From Stereocaulon alpinum (lineage: Eukaryota; Ascomycota; Lecanoromycetes; Lecanorales; Stereocaulaceae): 64,000 bases of DNA. The translations under genes and the position numbers were made by a program. Below, one piece after another: positions 35,696-46,741 of the stretch. The stretch is from assembly GCA_018257865.1 (NCBI GenBank), contig JAEUBA010000042.1:215275-279274 (forward strand), given 5' to 3'. Position 1 is the first letter of the stretch. Each line of letters opens with the position of its first letter. Under the pieces are notes generated by a model, which saw only the letters and a list, made by a program, of their open reading frames with translations, did not search any database and was not told the origin of the DNA.

Positions 35696-36739
35696 TCAAC
35701 TCGGCCCTTTCGACGTTGTACTGCCAACGAAGACGACCTGTACGGCGGCAAATCTGATACACAGCGAAAGTCAGCCCTGAGACGCTACATCATTGACGAC
35801 AGAGTGAAAACTAACGCAGCAGTCGCAGCAAATACTTCTGCTCGCCGGGCATTTGTCATGAGCGTGAGAATCAAGGAAAACGTCATGGTGAACACTGCAA
35901 TAGTGACTAGACGTATGATCATCCGGTTGATGGAATTTAGTGCTATGATTGCTGTAACTGGGAGAGCTGATGAAACCACGGTACTGATGATGTCTGCCAT
36001 CAACAGAATCCTGCTGTCTTTGTACCGTACCATTCGATGAATCCCAGCATTGTGACCCGCAGTATCCTTCTATAGTGGCCACGTCAGTGCATCAGTGCGA
36101 AGAGTATAGTAGGATTGTACAGTCCTTACTTTGTAGAACCTTCCCACAACGTTGTGATAAAGGTCGGTAAAAGGTCCAAAGAGCAACATTGACAACAAAT
36201 CCTTGTCAGCTTCTCTGGTAGGTTTCGGTATAGCAACAAAGTCATGCTCGTAAGTTTCGTCCCAAGTATGCTTCTCAAGGCCGTAAAGGAAAGAGTTGCC
36301 ATATAGTGGGTGAGTGAGCCATCGTCGGAGCATCTTCAAATTGTACCGCGATGGGCCATCAATATTCGCAATCGTCGCTTGCTGTATCAGGCAGTTGTCT
36401 GTCAAACAACCTATCAGCCTCAACATCAGATGCATGGCTACCTAAAATGTACGGACTGTATTCTTTCAGGGTCTTGCGAATCTGCATCACTTTCTGGAGC
36501 TGCAAGTCCTTCCCGCCTTCCGCATGACTCAACTCATTCCAGCTGTCCGCAAATTCTCGCTTTTCTGAATCTTGAGAAGCGCGGTCTTGGGAAGCAATGA
36601 CACGCAAGTCGTCTTCGAGGCCGATAATTTCTGCTTGGTAGTACAACAGGTTTTGGGCGTTCAGCGCGCCGAATTTGCGATAAACTGCAAATTCAGCGTC
36701 TGTTGACATCAGCGATGAGAGTTTGGCGTATCCCTCCAT
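35696..36739 (-). CDS. DUF6594 membrane protein
   Basis: Exons right to left: 36739-36457, 36398-36130, 36069-35816 and 35753-35696 (introns 58, 60 and 62 nt), giving 287 residues. It begins MEGYAKLSSLMSTDAEFAVY. The N-terminal helical half has LLYYQAEIIGLEDDL and RKTLKEY, and the middle has MLRRWLTHP. The C-terminal membrane part has SSALPVTAIIAL, then RLVTIAVFTMTFSLILTLM, TNARRAEVFAATAAFAAVQV and VVFVG. That ending is diagnostic of the fungal DUF6594 family, which has no assigned biochemical role. Donor 1 is GTCCGT, the same unusual donor used in cluster gene B. It sits inside the low-complexity gene cluster but is unrelated to it. Confidence 0.85.
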
Positions 36740-37028
36740 TGTTTCCTGATCAAAGAACCTTTTCTTGGAATCTGAAGCGAAGTCGCTGCGATCCCTGGAT
36801 CGAAATCTGGGGCCGTGTGGTGATGGCCGTCAGCCTCGGCTAGCTTCGTACTAACGGGGCCATAGATGGGTCACTTCGTCCATCCTTATCATGCGTGACC
36901 CCGCTCACCGGTCTAGCGTGCGCCATGTTCTCGAACTGCGCCCTATTTATTAGCTACAATCTGCGCAATCCCGTCCCAGTTTGGTATCCATTCCTCTCGT
37001 GCAGAATATAAGAGAACTTCGAAGGAAC

Positions 37029-37919
37029 ATGGCTGAGTGTCAAGGTTCTTACCCAGAACAACGACATGGAGGATTTTCTCAGGCCCCTCATTCGAGACAA
37101 CAGTACGGATATGATGCTCCGCGACCCTACCGAGGGGACACACCAAGCTACAGCAGCTACGATGAAGCTGAGTGTTCTGACTATAACACTTACGCAATCC
37201 AAGAAGACAGGTACTTTAGTCAAGGTTCTTACCCAGAACAACGACATGGAAGATTTTCTCAGGCCCCTCATTCGAGACAGTACGGATATGATGCTCCGCG
37301 ACCCTATCGAGGGGACACACCAAGCTACAGCAGCTACGATGAACATTTTCATCACTCTAGATGGTCACTAGACTTGGAGTCAATCCACAACGACTTCAAT
37401 AGCGATTACAATGACGAACTTCCACCTTGGGTTCCAAAATCAGAGGAACTCGGTAAGAGTAGAATGCTATAGAATATTCGCAAGACCGAAGCTGACGCAA
37501 TGTTGATAGATCCTCAAGGACGTGACGCGGACCAGGAAAGAAAAGATAGGAAAGACGCACAGAAGCGGAGGGACCGCCAAGAGAAAGAACGAAGAGATGC
37601 CGAAAAGAAGAAGCCACGCAACCGCGTCAAAGAAGACCCCAAGGGACCTTGGTTCGGGCCACAATCATCATCACAAGGCACATCGAAGAATGAAAGCACT
37701 AAAGGCGTACATCTCCACTGTCTCTTTCCAGGGTGTGAATATAATACTACACGCCAATATGATTTTGAAAGACACATGAACATGCATATTCGCCCCGGGC
37801 CAGATCAACTGTTGGACTGCCCAGGGCGCGGCTGCGGCCGTGTGGGTGAGTATGGGTTCAAGAGGAAAGATCATTTGACGGAGCATTTGAAGAAAGTACA
37901 TGGAAAGAAGACCCGGTAG
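37029..37919 (+). CDS. two-finger C2H2 protein with internal duplication (cluster gene D)
   Basis: Exons 37029-37452 and 37510-37919 (57-nt intron, phase 1) give 277 residues. The start MAECQGSYPEQ is preferred to a GTG- or upstream-started frame. The N-terminal half contains a near-perfect direct duplication of a Tyr/Ser/Arg-rich segment. A strongly charged helix follows (ERKDRKDAQKRRDRQEKERR). Finger 1 is C-x4-C-x12-H-x3-H (CLFPGC ... HMNMH); finger 2 is CPGRGC ... HLKKVH. Finger 1 resembles the finger of gene A, and finger 2 (CPxxGC ... HLxKVHG) resembles that of gene E. It lacks the GDGI domain. Nucleic-acid binding is plausible from the fingers. Confidence 0.8.
37040..37343 (+). repeat. 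~125-bp direct duplication inside gene D (180-bp period)
   Basis: 37040-37166 and 37220-37343 are almost identical, both running from tcaaggttcttacccagaac to gctacgatgaa. They differ by two substitutions and one 3-base deletion. The frame is kept, so the protein carries two copies of SYPEQRHGxFSQAPHSR and the residues that follow. Confidence 0.95.
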
Positions 37920-38830
37920 TTGAATAACCCAAGAAAGGAAAGATTTTGGGAACCAAACAAGACGGGTGTCAGCCTGGGCTTTGGATCCGTGCCGCGGATA
38001 GCATGAAACGGTTGTCAATGAAATTCCATGATTTGCGTTCATCTCCTAAGGATCAGAAGTAGGGCGTTGAAAAGGCCATCCTCGACGTGGTTCTCTAATC
38101 TGAATATTGGCGTTTTGGTTAGGGTGGTGCTTCTGGACGACTTATGACTATATGAATATCTAAATTAAAGCATGTATTCGGTGCCGTTGCAGCATATAGT
38201 ATGTGAATGAATTCTCCCCCGGCAATGAAGCAGATTGTGAGCCGAGACTCCAATGATGGGGCCATTGGGATCGACTTGCAACGCCTGACCGACTAATTGG
38301 GGCACTAAGAGACTCAATGTTTGGGTTAGATATCTAAGCTTAATCTGGTAGTTGTGTGGGAAGTTTCGGCAGCCATGTCACCACGGGACATCTCAAGTCG
38401 CCGGAGGGTTATGCATACTTGGACAGAGCCGACACAAGGAGCTGAGGTCCATATCCTTTATCGAACTAGATTCAGAGCTTACCTCAAGCTTCCTCTCGCC
38501 CACGTTCACATGGCTCTTGCGCTGACTACACGTTTTCGCAACGCGTACTTACTAAGGTATATTTCCTTTGATCTGGAGAAGGTCGAATGGCGTGGGTGTT
38601 GAGGAACAGGCCTGAGCCCTATAGCCTTGTCGCTGAAAGTTCTAGACCGCGAACCCCGCTCTTGCCGCTATCGGTCCCTACAATGGATGTCTCAGCTGTG
38701 CCACACGGCCAGCTTAGACTTCAATTTGTCGCATTACAATGTCTTGACAAGGTTTTTCAATAGTCCCGGAATATCTGAACCAAAGGAAACCGGGAACCAA
38801 TATTTGCGCAAAGCTCCGTCACCTCTAACA

Positions 38831-40161
38831 ATGACCACTCGTGACCGTGATCGTGACCGGGAAGCTGGCCGTGACTCCTCAAGATACCCGTCTGGATCAG
38901 GCTCGGCCAAAACAAGTCACAGCAAACTGGCCGAATTTTTCGTTAATGGCGACCGCATACATCGTGAAGTCATGCAGATGAATGTTGCCAAATATCTTGG
39001 TCCAGAAGCTCACTCTAGACCTTCGACATACAATGTACGGAAACCACAGCGAAAGCCGCGATGGCATACCAATTGACTCCTGTCTTAGGGTATCAAAGGA
39101 TATATCGTCACTGCTACTCAACCATTCACCACCGTGAGTAGTCTGAGACTTCGATTATGCCCTATTGGCTAAGAGTCGTCAGAAACAAGTGGATCAGCTC
39201 GTAGAGCTGTCCGAGGCGTATGAGTCAGAGAACCGCGAGAATCGAGCACGACGTCGCAAAGGTACCCTGCGCAAGCCTGTCAGCGATGTAAACGCGCTTA
39301 CCGAACTCTAGACGTTTCTTATGAGCAATCTGACACACTCCGGCGCCTGGATGCCACCTCGAACGTGGCAGGCGCTCCCTACGAGCAAGACCATTATCTG
39401 CCGCAGGGTCCATATACCCCATATACCACGGGCAATACAATGCCTGGCTCCCAGGCAGGCTATGGGGCAGGATACTCGGGACCAACCAATCCTTCAGACC
39501 CTCGATACCCTTCCGACCCTCGGCAAGAATATGCACAAGGCCCGATGTACCCCAATCCTCACTACTCTTCCGACCCTCGGCATGAATATGCACAAGGCCC
39601 GATGTACCCCAATCCTCGAGACGTGTACCCTCCTTCTGTACCCAAGAGAAGAATGGGCAAGTAAAACCATGAGACGTTCACCCTTTTATGTGTGGCTGAT
39701 ATCCTCCACTAGGCGACACCTACTACGAAGACGAACGAGGCGAACGAGGCGAAAGGATAGACGAATCTCGCAGAAGAGAAAGAGACAGAGACAGAGACAG
39801 AGGAAGAGATGATGTGGATCTGAGAGACCCCGGATTTCCTCGGGACTCCAGGTCCTACCTTCAAGGGGATTATAGGGAGCCAACGTCCTACCCGCAAGGA
39901 GGTCCTGAGATGGCGCGTGGGCCCTCCATGCAATCAGGATACTCAAGTGGGTCAGGCTACATCGCGCCAGGCCATCCTGCCGATCCATCACAGATGGGCG
40001 GATATGGCTCTCATGTTGCTCCATATGGACCCAATGATATGAGACCACCGTATGGCCCATCCGGGACTTCACAATCTATGTATCCGCCTCGAGGCCCGCC
40101 TCCACCAGGACCAGATCCTTATCGGAATCCGCCGAGGAGGGATGACCGATACGGTAGATAG
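38831..40161 (+). CDS. GDGI-domain low-complexity protein with GC-AG intron (cluster gene C)
   Basis: Exons 38831-39034, 39089-39133 (45 nt), 39183-39261 (79 nt), 39312-39656 and 39713-40161 give 373 residues. The start MTTRDRDRDREAGRD is the first ATG after an in-frame leader. The shared domain reads KLAEFFVNGDRIHREVMQMN, then KYLGPEAHSRP. The 45-nt exon encodes GIKGYIVTATQPFTT and the 79-nt exon KQVDQLVELSEAY. The next exon opens with DVSYE, matching DISYG of gene B. The last intron fits frame only as GC-AG (GCAAGT ... CACTAG). The last exon has RRRERDRDRDRGRDD and a Gly/Pro/Tyr-rich tail. The homologous exon lengths and phases make common origin with genes A and B clear. Role unknown. Confidence 0.8.
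39506..39619 (+). repeat. two 57-bp direct repeats inside gene C
   Basis: Units 39506-39562 and 39563-39619 each encode 19 residues (Y-x-SDPRxEYAQGPMYPNPx). They are almost identical in DNA, which suggests a recent in-frame duplication. Confidence 0.85.
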
Positions 40162-41464
40162 TGAACCTTCCCTGTTCGCTGCATGACAGCATTGTCACCA
40201 CCCCAGATCGCCTCTGACACATAGGGTCCCAGTCCCTCAAAGGAAGAACGCGCTAGATAAGTACAACACGATACAGATAATGACCTAACGAAACAGACAT
40301 GAATGAAAAACTTGGTTGCGGGAGGTTAGCAGTCTTCAAATTTTTTGGCCCATGCTTCAGCCTTGCGCTTGCAGCACGTCTTTGCTACTTTCAACACCTG
40401 TTTTGTCCTAAATTGGTACTCTTGTCGGCCATCTGCTTATGTCGACACGCTCCTTACCACCACATATAGAATGCGTCGTGCAACACCTTGCTTTTGATAC
40501 ACCAACAATCTAGTTCTAGAAACCCAAACACCCCCAACATAAATAGCAAATCTTTTCGCAAGACAAAATGAATCTATCGGTCCCTAACAACTATTCGAAA
40601 AAGCCTGCCAGATCTTGATTCATACAAAGTCACCTCAGATAAGACCAAGCCAGCAACTAAACCAAATAGCAATCACGCAGAGCTACCTAACCCTCACCCG
40701 TGCCATGCATGCTTATCAAAGCACTCACACGAGCAGGCACTATCTCAACCCTTATTGTACATAAATCCCCTACAACCCTGCGCCTAGTCACAGTGCGTTC
40801 AAAATACCAAGTGCCCATTCTACAATCGACGCTGTTTTCCAACTACTCGGCCCAATCAACGCTTTGACTCCGTGATAATAGTTCAACGAAACACTACGCC
40901 TCCGGAGCCGAGTCGACGCTCTCCTCATCTTTCCTCTACGGAGATGCTAGGGACTATGCCGGTGACTGCGCTTCTTAGGTAGGCGATTCATCTACATACA
41001 GCGACGACAAGGTCCTAGCGGGATAAATCGGTGGGACACGTATCACTGTCTCCATTGAGGGTGTGAATATAGGATTGGACGCCATTTTGAGTTTAGAGGG
41101 GGAGGAGGAAATGGATGGGGTTGGGAGTGGTGGGAAGGGTGTGGGGTGTTGGATTGGGATGGGAATGGGGAGAAGGGTTCGGCGGATTGGGGGGGTTTCG
41201 CTGTGTGGAAGGGGAAGGGGCAGGGAGGGATGGGATTGGGTTGGCTTGGCTTGGAGTGGTGATTTTGGAATGTTCGGAGACGTGGATAGGGGGGGAGAGG
41301 GCTGATTAAGTGAATGTTGATTCGTGATTCGTTGTTTCTGTTGAACGAAGTTTATGTGTTTAGACTTATGTACACCGCATCCTGGAAAGTTTGCCAAGTC
41401 CGACTCGTGTCACAATTTCGTGACCTAGAACCAGTCCCTCCGACGACACCAACTCAAGCTGTTC
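40162..41464. other. intergenic with a purine-rich, G-run strand
   Basis: 41090-41300 has dense GGG runs on the + strand (C/T-rich on the minus strand). A 140-codon minus frame crosses it but is Pro/Ser/Leu composition only. It ends MASNPIFTPSMETV, which could start a small gene, but nothing supports one downstream. Otherwise nothing recognised. Confidence 0.45.
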
Positions 41465-42124
41465 TTATCGGTGAAACCTTACCCTCCTCTTCGTTTTCTT
41501 GGAGCGTCCCTCTGTGATGTCTTCCCCATGAACTTTCCGCAAATGTCTTTGCAATGCGCGGATATTGTCTTTTTCACCCTCCCAGTCACAACCATGCTTT
41601 GGGCAGTCATAGAAGTCTGATTCATGCCGATGCTTGCCTTTTCCACTGTAGGAGCCTTTGTGATGACTAGAGTATAGCTGTTTCGAGCCGGAAGCGTATT
41701 CAGGTGATGACTGTTGAGTTATAATAGTTCGGTCTTTCCGCCAAGATTGATATGTTTCCTCGATGCGCTCTGGGTCTTGCGTTTCATCTTCCCCCACTAC
41801 GACGTTCGTTCCGGGCGCAAGGACGAAGAGATTCTGAGCGTGCACCTGGTACAAATTGGGGGGCGGTCCACTGTTGTAGTTGCCATTGAAGTGGTGGCCG
41901 TCGGGATTGTTGTAGGTGCTGGACCTATCTGCTTTGGGAATGTTGTATCCGTTCGTGTATCCGTTGTTGTATCTTGCAAGTTTTGATGGTTCAAACCTAG
42001 CAACCGCATACTCCTGAGAAGCTTTGTACGAGTCGGAGTAGTCCCCGTCCGTGTCCTCATCATCGGACTCAGAATAATAGTAGAATCGTGAAGGATATCC
42101 CTTTCCACGTCCATGAGAAGACAT
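41465..42124 (-). CDS. single-finger C2H2 protein (cluster gene E)
   Basis: A 219-residue single exon starting MSSHGRGKGYPSRF. It has an acidic patch (SESDDEDTDGDYSDS, about 18-32), an Asn/Tyr/Gly-rich middle, and a central LFVLAPGTNVVVGEDE. The C-terminal finger is YDCPKHGCDW ... HLRKVHGED (C-x4-C, H-x4-H), then a basic tail (RSKKTKRRVRFHR) that may act as a nuclear localisation signal. The finger is closest to the second finger of gene D (DCPGRGC ... HLKKVHGKK). No GDGI domain. It faces gene C tail to tail. Confidence 0.7.
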   Translation of the reverse strand: MSSHGRGKGYPSRFYYYSESDDEDTDGDYSDSYKASQEYAVARFEPSKLARYNNGYTNGYNIPKADRSSTYNNPDGHHFNGNYNSGPPPNLYQVHAQNLFVLAPGTNVVVGEDETQDPERIEETYQSWRKDRTIITQQSSPEYASGSKQLYSSHHKGSYSGKGKHRHESDFYDCPKHGCDWEGEKDNIRALQRHLRKVHGEDITEGRSKKTKRRVRFHR

Positions 42125-43686
42125 GGCAAAACAGGAACTGTATAAGTGAGCAGTGTTTGGTAGTGATTGTAATGATGATTTGCGGATTCTTGAAATAAAA
42201 GCAAGATAGACGGCATTTACGACTACTTATAGCACCTGGATAGTCGCAGATTACACAACTGAGGACGAATGAATCATAAGGCATCCGCAAAAATTAGCTG
42301 CCTGATCATGCAAGAGTAGGTCCGGATATTTCCTACGAACGTATATGTGGGGAATGAGTCCTCCAATCCTGATTGCGGGTGGAGCCTTGACTTTTGGTGG
42401 CTTAAAATGCTGACCGGCCTATACAAAGTGGCGAGGTGATTTGATACGATGACGCTTATCAATGTAACCGTGTCCGAATTTAGCCAGCGACTTTCTGAGT
42501 CTGTGGCCAGCTCCGAGGTCAGCTTGCAGTACGTGTGTGTTAGACAAGGCTGTCTCAGTCTAGAGCGTGGAACCTCGGCGCGATTCAGGTACCCCTTACG
42601 TGGTCGTGCCGTGCGGTCCAGTCAACCAGTAAGGCATCGCTGCGTCTGAGAAAGCCTCTTGCTTGAGTGTCCAAGGCCTCGAGGCAGAATTCATGAAAGC
42701 AATAAGGGACGCCAGCGCCAAGGACGAACTGGGGTTTGGCTCGCATATACCCTCCACAAAGGACCAGATCACGATGAAGTGGGATAAGGTTTTTGGGCTG
42801 GGCTGGAATGCAGACGGATAGAAGCGATAGCCGACCAGTGATCAAAAAGTGGTGACAAGGCTGCGGAAGCTTGAGGCAACATTTTTGCCTCTAATCGATG
42901 AAATGACTCACATATCCCCAATCAGGACGATCAGCTGCTTGGGAACATTTGCTGCCACGTAGATATTTCGTTACATTGACTCGAAATAGCCCCTCTCATG
43001 CAGCCCCCACGGAATCGGGACTTTCAAATATTTGAGAAGACTAACTATTTGAGGCAGCTGTCCCCGATGCCGCGCGTCAGGCTTTTATAAAAAGGAGCAT
43101 TCGATGTGATCTTGGCGGAAGATACGTGTTCGGTATTTGCAGGAAAGAGGCAAGTGGGAAGACTCGGAGGTATGGTGTATGGCTGGGGTTGAGCAAGACC
43201 TTTGTGTGTCTGAAGTTGATGTCATGTGGTCAACATTACATACGAGTGCTGGGAGGACCGGCTCCTGCGCGAGCTCCCTGGGCTTTTGTTGATGGCTCCT
43301 CCTTTAGAGGACTTCGTGGCTGTATGAAGGCTTGATGTGGGCGATGCATACGGCTGAGCCTCTTTACATTTCCTTGTGCAACCATAACACCAAAGAGATC
43401 ATCAAGAAGGCCAATAACAAGCGACAGCTCTAAGGGACTAAATGTTTGGTTCAACTTTCTAGGCTTGGTTAGCGGCTGCGGGGCTGTTTTAGCGGCTACG
43501 TCACTGAAGAGTTTCCACCTCCAAGATGCCATTGCACGATAATTCTGTCCTGTCAGACATCCACTTCTCCAATACCTCCTCCTTAGATACCCAAGAATAT
43601 CCAGGCCATAACGCGCACAATTCTAGTCCAATAACATCTATACCATACATTTTGCATTAAGCCAGAAATATTAAGGCCGAGCCAAG
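42125..43686. other. intergenic, no gene recognised
   Basis: A minus frame at 42585-42845 has protein-like composition but no family I know; another at 43236-43532 has one hydrophobic stretch. Neither has a supported start or splicing. Confidence 0.4.
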
Positions 43687-44303
43687 ATGGATCCTCAGGG
43701 CGCTTCTCAACCAAATCTCGACACAGTATACGAACATCCTTCCAACCCTGCGCAAAGTTCATCTGAACAAGCTGCGTCGCAGACGACAGGCGCTTCTCTT
43801 CAACGCTCGGACCCAACATCGGAACGTCGTAAACCGAATGACCAGATCAATGAAGGAGGAAACGATCAGAGTGAGGCAACGCCCAGCAGTCTAGGTTATG
43901 GAGCACGGGACGCTAGTGGTGATGCTGGCGAGAGTGTACGTCTCCCTCGTGTCTTTGCAAAGTATTGTGGAAGCGTTTTAGGCTGACGTCTCTTTCGACT
44001 CAGATGGGCGAACCCGTTTCCAGCCTGGAAGGCGAACAGATGCGCGCACCAGGTGATGGCGATGTAGCTGTCGCACAGGATAAGAAGCACGGGTTCGGCG
44101 AACAAAGTGATCTGGCATCAGATCTGGATAGGAAGAAAGCCGATCAGGCCAGGATCAAAGAGAAAAGGAGCACGGGTGGAGGCAGTGGTGGTGTAGATGT
44201 CGAAGGAGCTGTTGGAGGTGCCGGTAAGGGATTTGTGGCTGGTGGGAACGAAGGGCCGGACTCACAGGGTGGTAGCATTCAAAGCAGCCATGAGCACGTT
44301 TGA
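43687..44303 (+). CDS. conserved fungal hydrophilic protein of unknown function
   Basis: Exons 43687-43935 and 44004-44303 (68-nt intron, phase 0) give 182 residues. The protein is wholly hydrophilic: a Ser/Gln/Asn-rich N-terminus, then GEQMRAPGDGDVAVAQDKKH and SDLASDLDRKKADQARIKEK. It ends in a Gly-rich tail. The words MRAPGxGxVA and SDLDxKKxxQ recur in a small protein found across Pezizomycotina, usually annotated as hypothetical. Likely disordered. It converges on the mannosidase gene with only 47 bp between stops. Confidence 0.78.
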
Positions 44304-44350
44304 TGGCAATCGAACACCTATGAAAGGATTTCGTTCCTAGGGCTGAGATC

Positions 44351-46148
44351 TCAATTCTGATAGCTTTCAGCTAGAAGGTGAGGCATTCGCTGTTCGAGGT
44401 CGAGGATCATTTGGCCGAACATGCCATTGGCCCAGCCGAACCTAAGCAAAGGTTGTCAGTCAGCCCGTCTGTGGGTTACGATGGCAGGAAAGAGAATAAG
44501 GCTGGACCATACCATTGTCGAGACCAGTCCCTAGCGTTCCAAGAATTGACGGTTTCGTGTATGAGACCTGCCAACTGTCAACCTCCTTCGCCAGAGTCAC
44601 GAGGGCGCCCCCAGACTTACCAAGTCCATCTGTGGTGTTCAAGATCTGCCTCAATTCGTTTCGTATTTCTAGTCCACTCGCATCCTCGCTAGTCAAAATC
44701 CGCACGATGCCAGCTAGGGGCCACCCCTTTGTAGGCCCGTTGTGCGGTCCACCGATGGCGTTGAAGACTTCTCCGAATGCCCAATATGGATTCAACTCGC
44801 TCAGTGCGAACATCCTTGTATTCTGGTAGACTTCATCTCTTGAGCTCACGTATCCCATCATCGACGCCGACAGCAGGCTGGGAAGGTTTGCGTCGTCCAT
44901 AAGATTTTGGCTGCCGTAGCCGTCTACTTCAAAAGCAAACATGGCGCCCAGCAATGGATGTGAGACGATACCATATTTCGTGATTCCAGCACGAATCTCG
45001 GCAGCCATCTCTCGCATTCGTTCCGACAATTGACGGCTCTTCAATGTATCTATGTCTTGCATGATAACTAAGGCTGTCTCGAGATAGCGCGCGAACATCA
45101 TGTTGGAGGGGATCAGGTATTGGAAGATGGTAGCGTCATCTGAAGGGCGGAATGTTGAGCGAATCATGCCAGTCCATATGACAGGATTCCCCAGCCCATC
45201 GTTCGACGTCGTCTCCGTAGCTCGGTTCGTTCGACCAACCATTGTATATCCGCTGGGAGCAATGTGGCCATCAGCTGTGTATGTAGCTGTTCGCATAGCT
45301 TCCACAGCATCCAATATCACCTTCACAGTATCGACCCATGTGTATTTCTTAAAAGGTCCAATATCTCCTGTGGCATTGTAGTAATTTGACGAGATCTGCA
45401 GGAACGATGCAAGTGAATCAAGCTCCCATTTGCAATCGAATGTCTTCTTCTGATCATATCCTAGTTGCCCGAACATGTGCACTGTGTTTTGCATGTAGGC
45501 GCCATTGAATGGAAGGGGTAGTTGTGATTCGGGTGGTGGTTGGAAGGCATGGCAATAGGGAGTAATCTTGATGTATCGAGACTGTACATTAATGACACCA
45601 CGGAAAAGCGCTGCAAGAGATTTAGGATCCGAAGATGGTTCGAGGACCGGTAGGTAGGATAGTATCTGGTTGGCGGAATCACGTAGCCACATAGCATCAC
45701 TGCGCTAATATAAGCCCCGAACAGAAATGGATTGGATGAGGCCTTACATGTCGCCTGTGATCACAAAAGCCAGATCCTCATCTGTGAATGTGCCTTCTGT
45801 CCCATTTTCCCAAGCAAAGCCCTTCCATCTCACAGCAGTATCTAGGGTGTTCGGGAAGGCGTTTTCGAAGAGACGAAAGAGGTCTGGGTCTTTGATCTTC
45901 GGCTTAAGGCGTTTAATGGCATCTTCGACCTCGTGAGAATAGTAGGTTCGGCATTCGGTGGATGGTCTTTGCAAGGGCAATTGGTGCTTGCCTGTGGAAA
46001 CGTCGACTTGGCCGTCATGGCGCTCCGTTGCGTAGTGGGCGTAAATCGGACATCGCTGTGCAGGAGGTGGGACGGGAACAGGTTGGACAGCTGGCAGGAG
46101 CGGACTGAAAAGAAGAAGGTACAGGGATGCCGGGAGACGGGGATACAT
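44351..46148 (-). CDS. GH125 exo-alpha-1,6-mannosidase, secreted
   Basis: Four exons right to left: 46148-45748, 45699-44621, 44567-44513 and 44441-44351 (introns 48, 53 and 71 nt), giving 541 residues with frame kept. The start MYPRLPASLYLLLFSPLLPA is a signal peptide. Exon joins restore ITGDIDAMWLRDSANQ, a hallmark of GH125, and at the C-terminus GLIHETVNSW, WFGWANGMFGQMILDLE and a final ESYQN. Other landmarks are LPFNGAYMQNTVHMFGQ, KWELDSLASF and GGPHNGPTKGWPLAG. Family members trim alpha-1,6-linked mannose from N-glycans or mannans. Extracellular or cell-wall location is inferred from the signal peptide. No disruption seen. Confidence 0.93.
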
Positions 46149-46741
46149 ATGTGATCTACTGATGTTGGTAGGAGTCTGCTGGGGTTGAGGTCATGGTATG
46201 TTGGTAGACGATGAAGAGCCCCGCTGCTAGGATAGTGCCTGCCTCAGGGGGGCCTCAACCCTGAATGCGAGGATTAGCCCTAGAAACTAGCCCTGAAGAT
46301 CGCCTCTACAAGCCTAAGAAATTCCCCAGTGACTGCAACCTGGAGCAACCACTATCAAACAGATTCTCCCACCAGGGATCCCTTTACATGACTTGCGCAA
46401 TTCTAATCTCTTGGACTCGCAAAGGCAGTACTAGCACTTTTGTACGACTACTACCCGTGATTAAGCTATCGGCCGTCGTACAGAGAAGATACAGATTTGG
46501 CACTGAAACTCCGCTCGCTTTTCAGAAATCTATGTTCTAGCGTGCTTGAACCGAGTTGTGAATAAGACGCTTTGAGTATATGAAAGACGAGGCCTTGGCC
46601 GCCAGCTCTTAGTTCGCAGTGAGCCTATAGCAGTTCATTTTGTTGCCCACAAGCCTTTGTATCACTACACAACATTCAATTGCTGCAAGCTTTCAAAGCT
46701 GAATTTACCATCTTGACTACTCTACGTTGCGAAATCAGTCC
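46149..46741. other. intergenic, no gene recognised
   Basis: About 590 bp upstream of the mannosidase start. It presumably holds its promoter and the 3' flank of the neighbouring pseudogene. Confidence 0.4.

Noticed and set aside
36954..37355. 133-codon minus-strand frame with an internal duplication
   Set aside because: Antisense shadow of the duplicated segment in gene D.
39321..39812. 163-codon Arg-rich frame on the + strand
   Set aside because: It is the wrong frame of gene C read through the GC-AG intron; the in-frame spliced reading matches its paralogs.
41063..41309. Gly-rich + strand frames
   Set aside because: Same G-run composition effect as at 900-1180.
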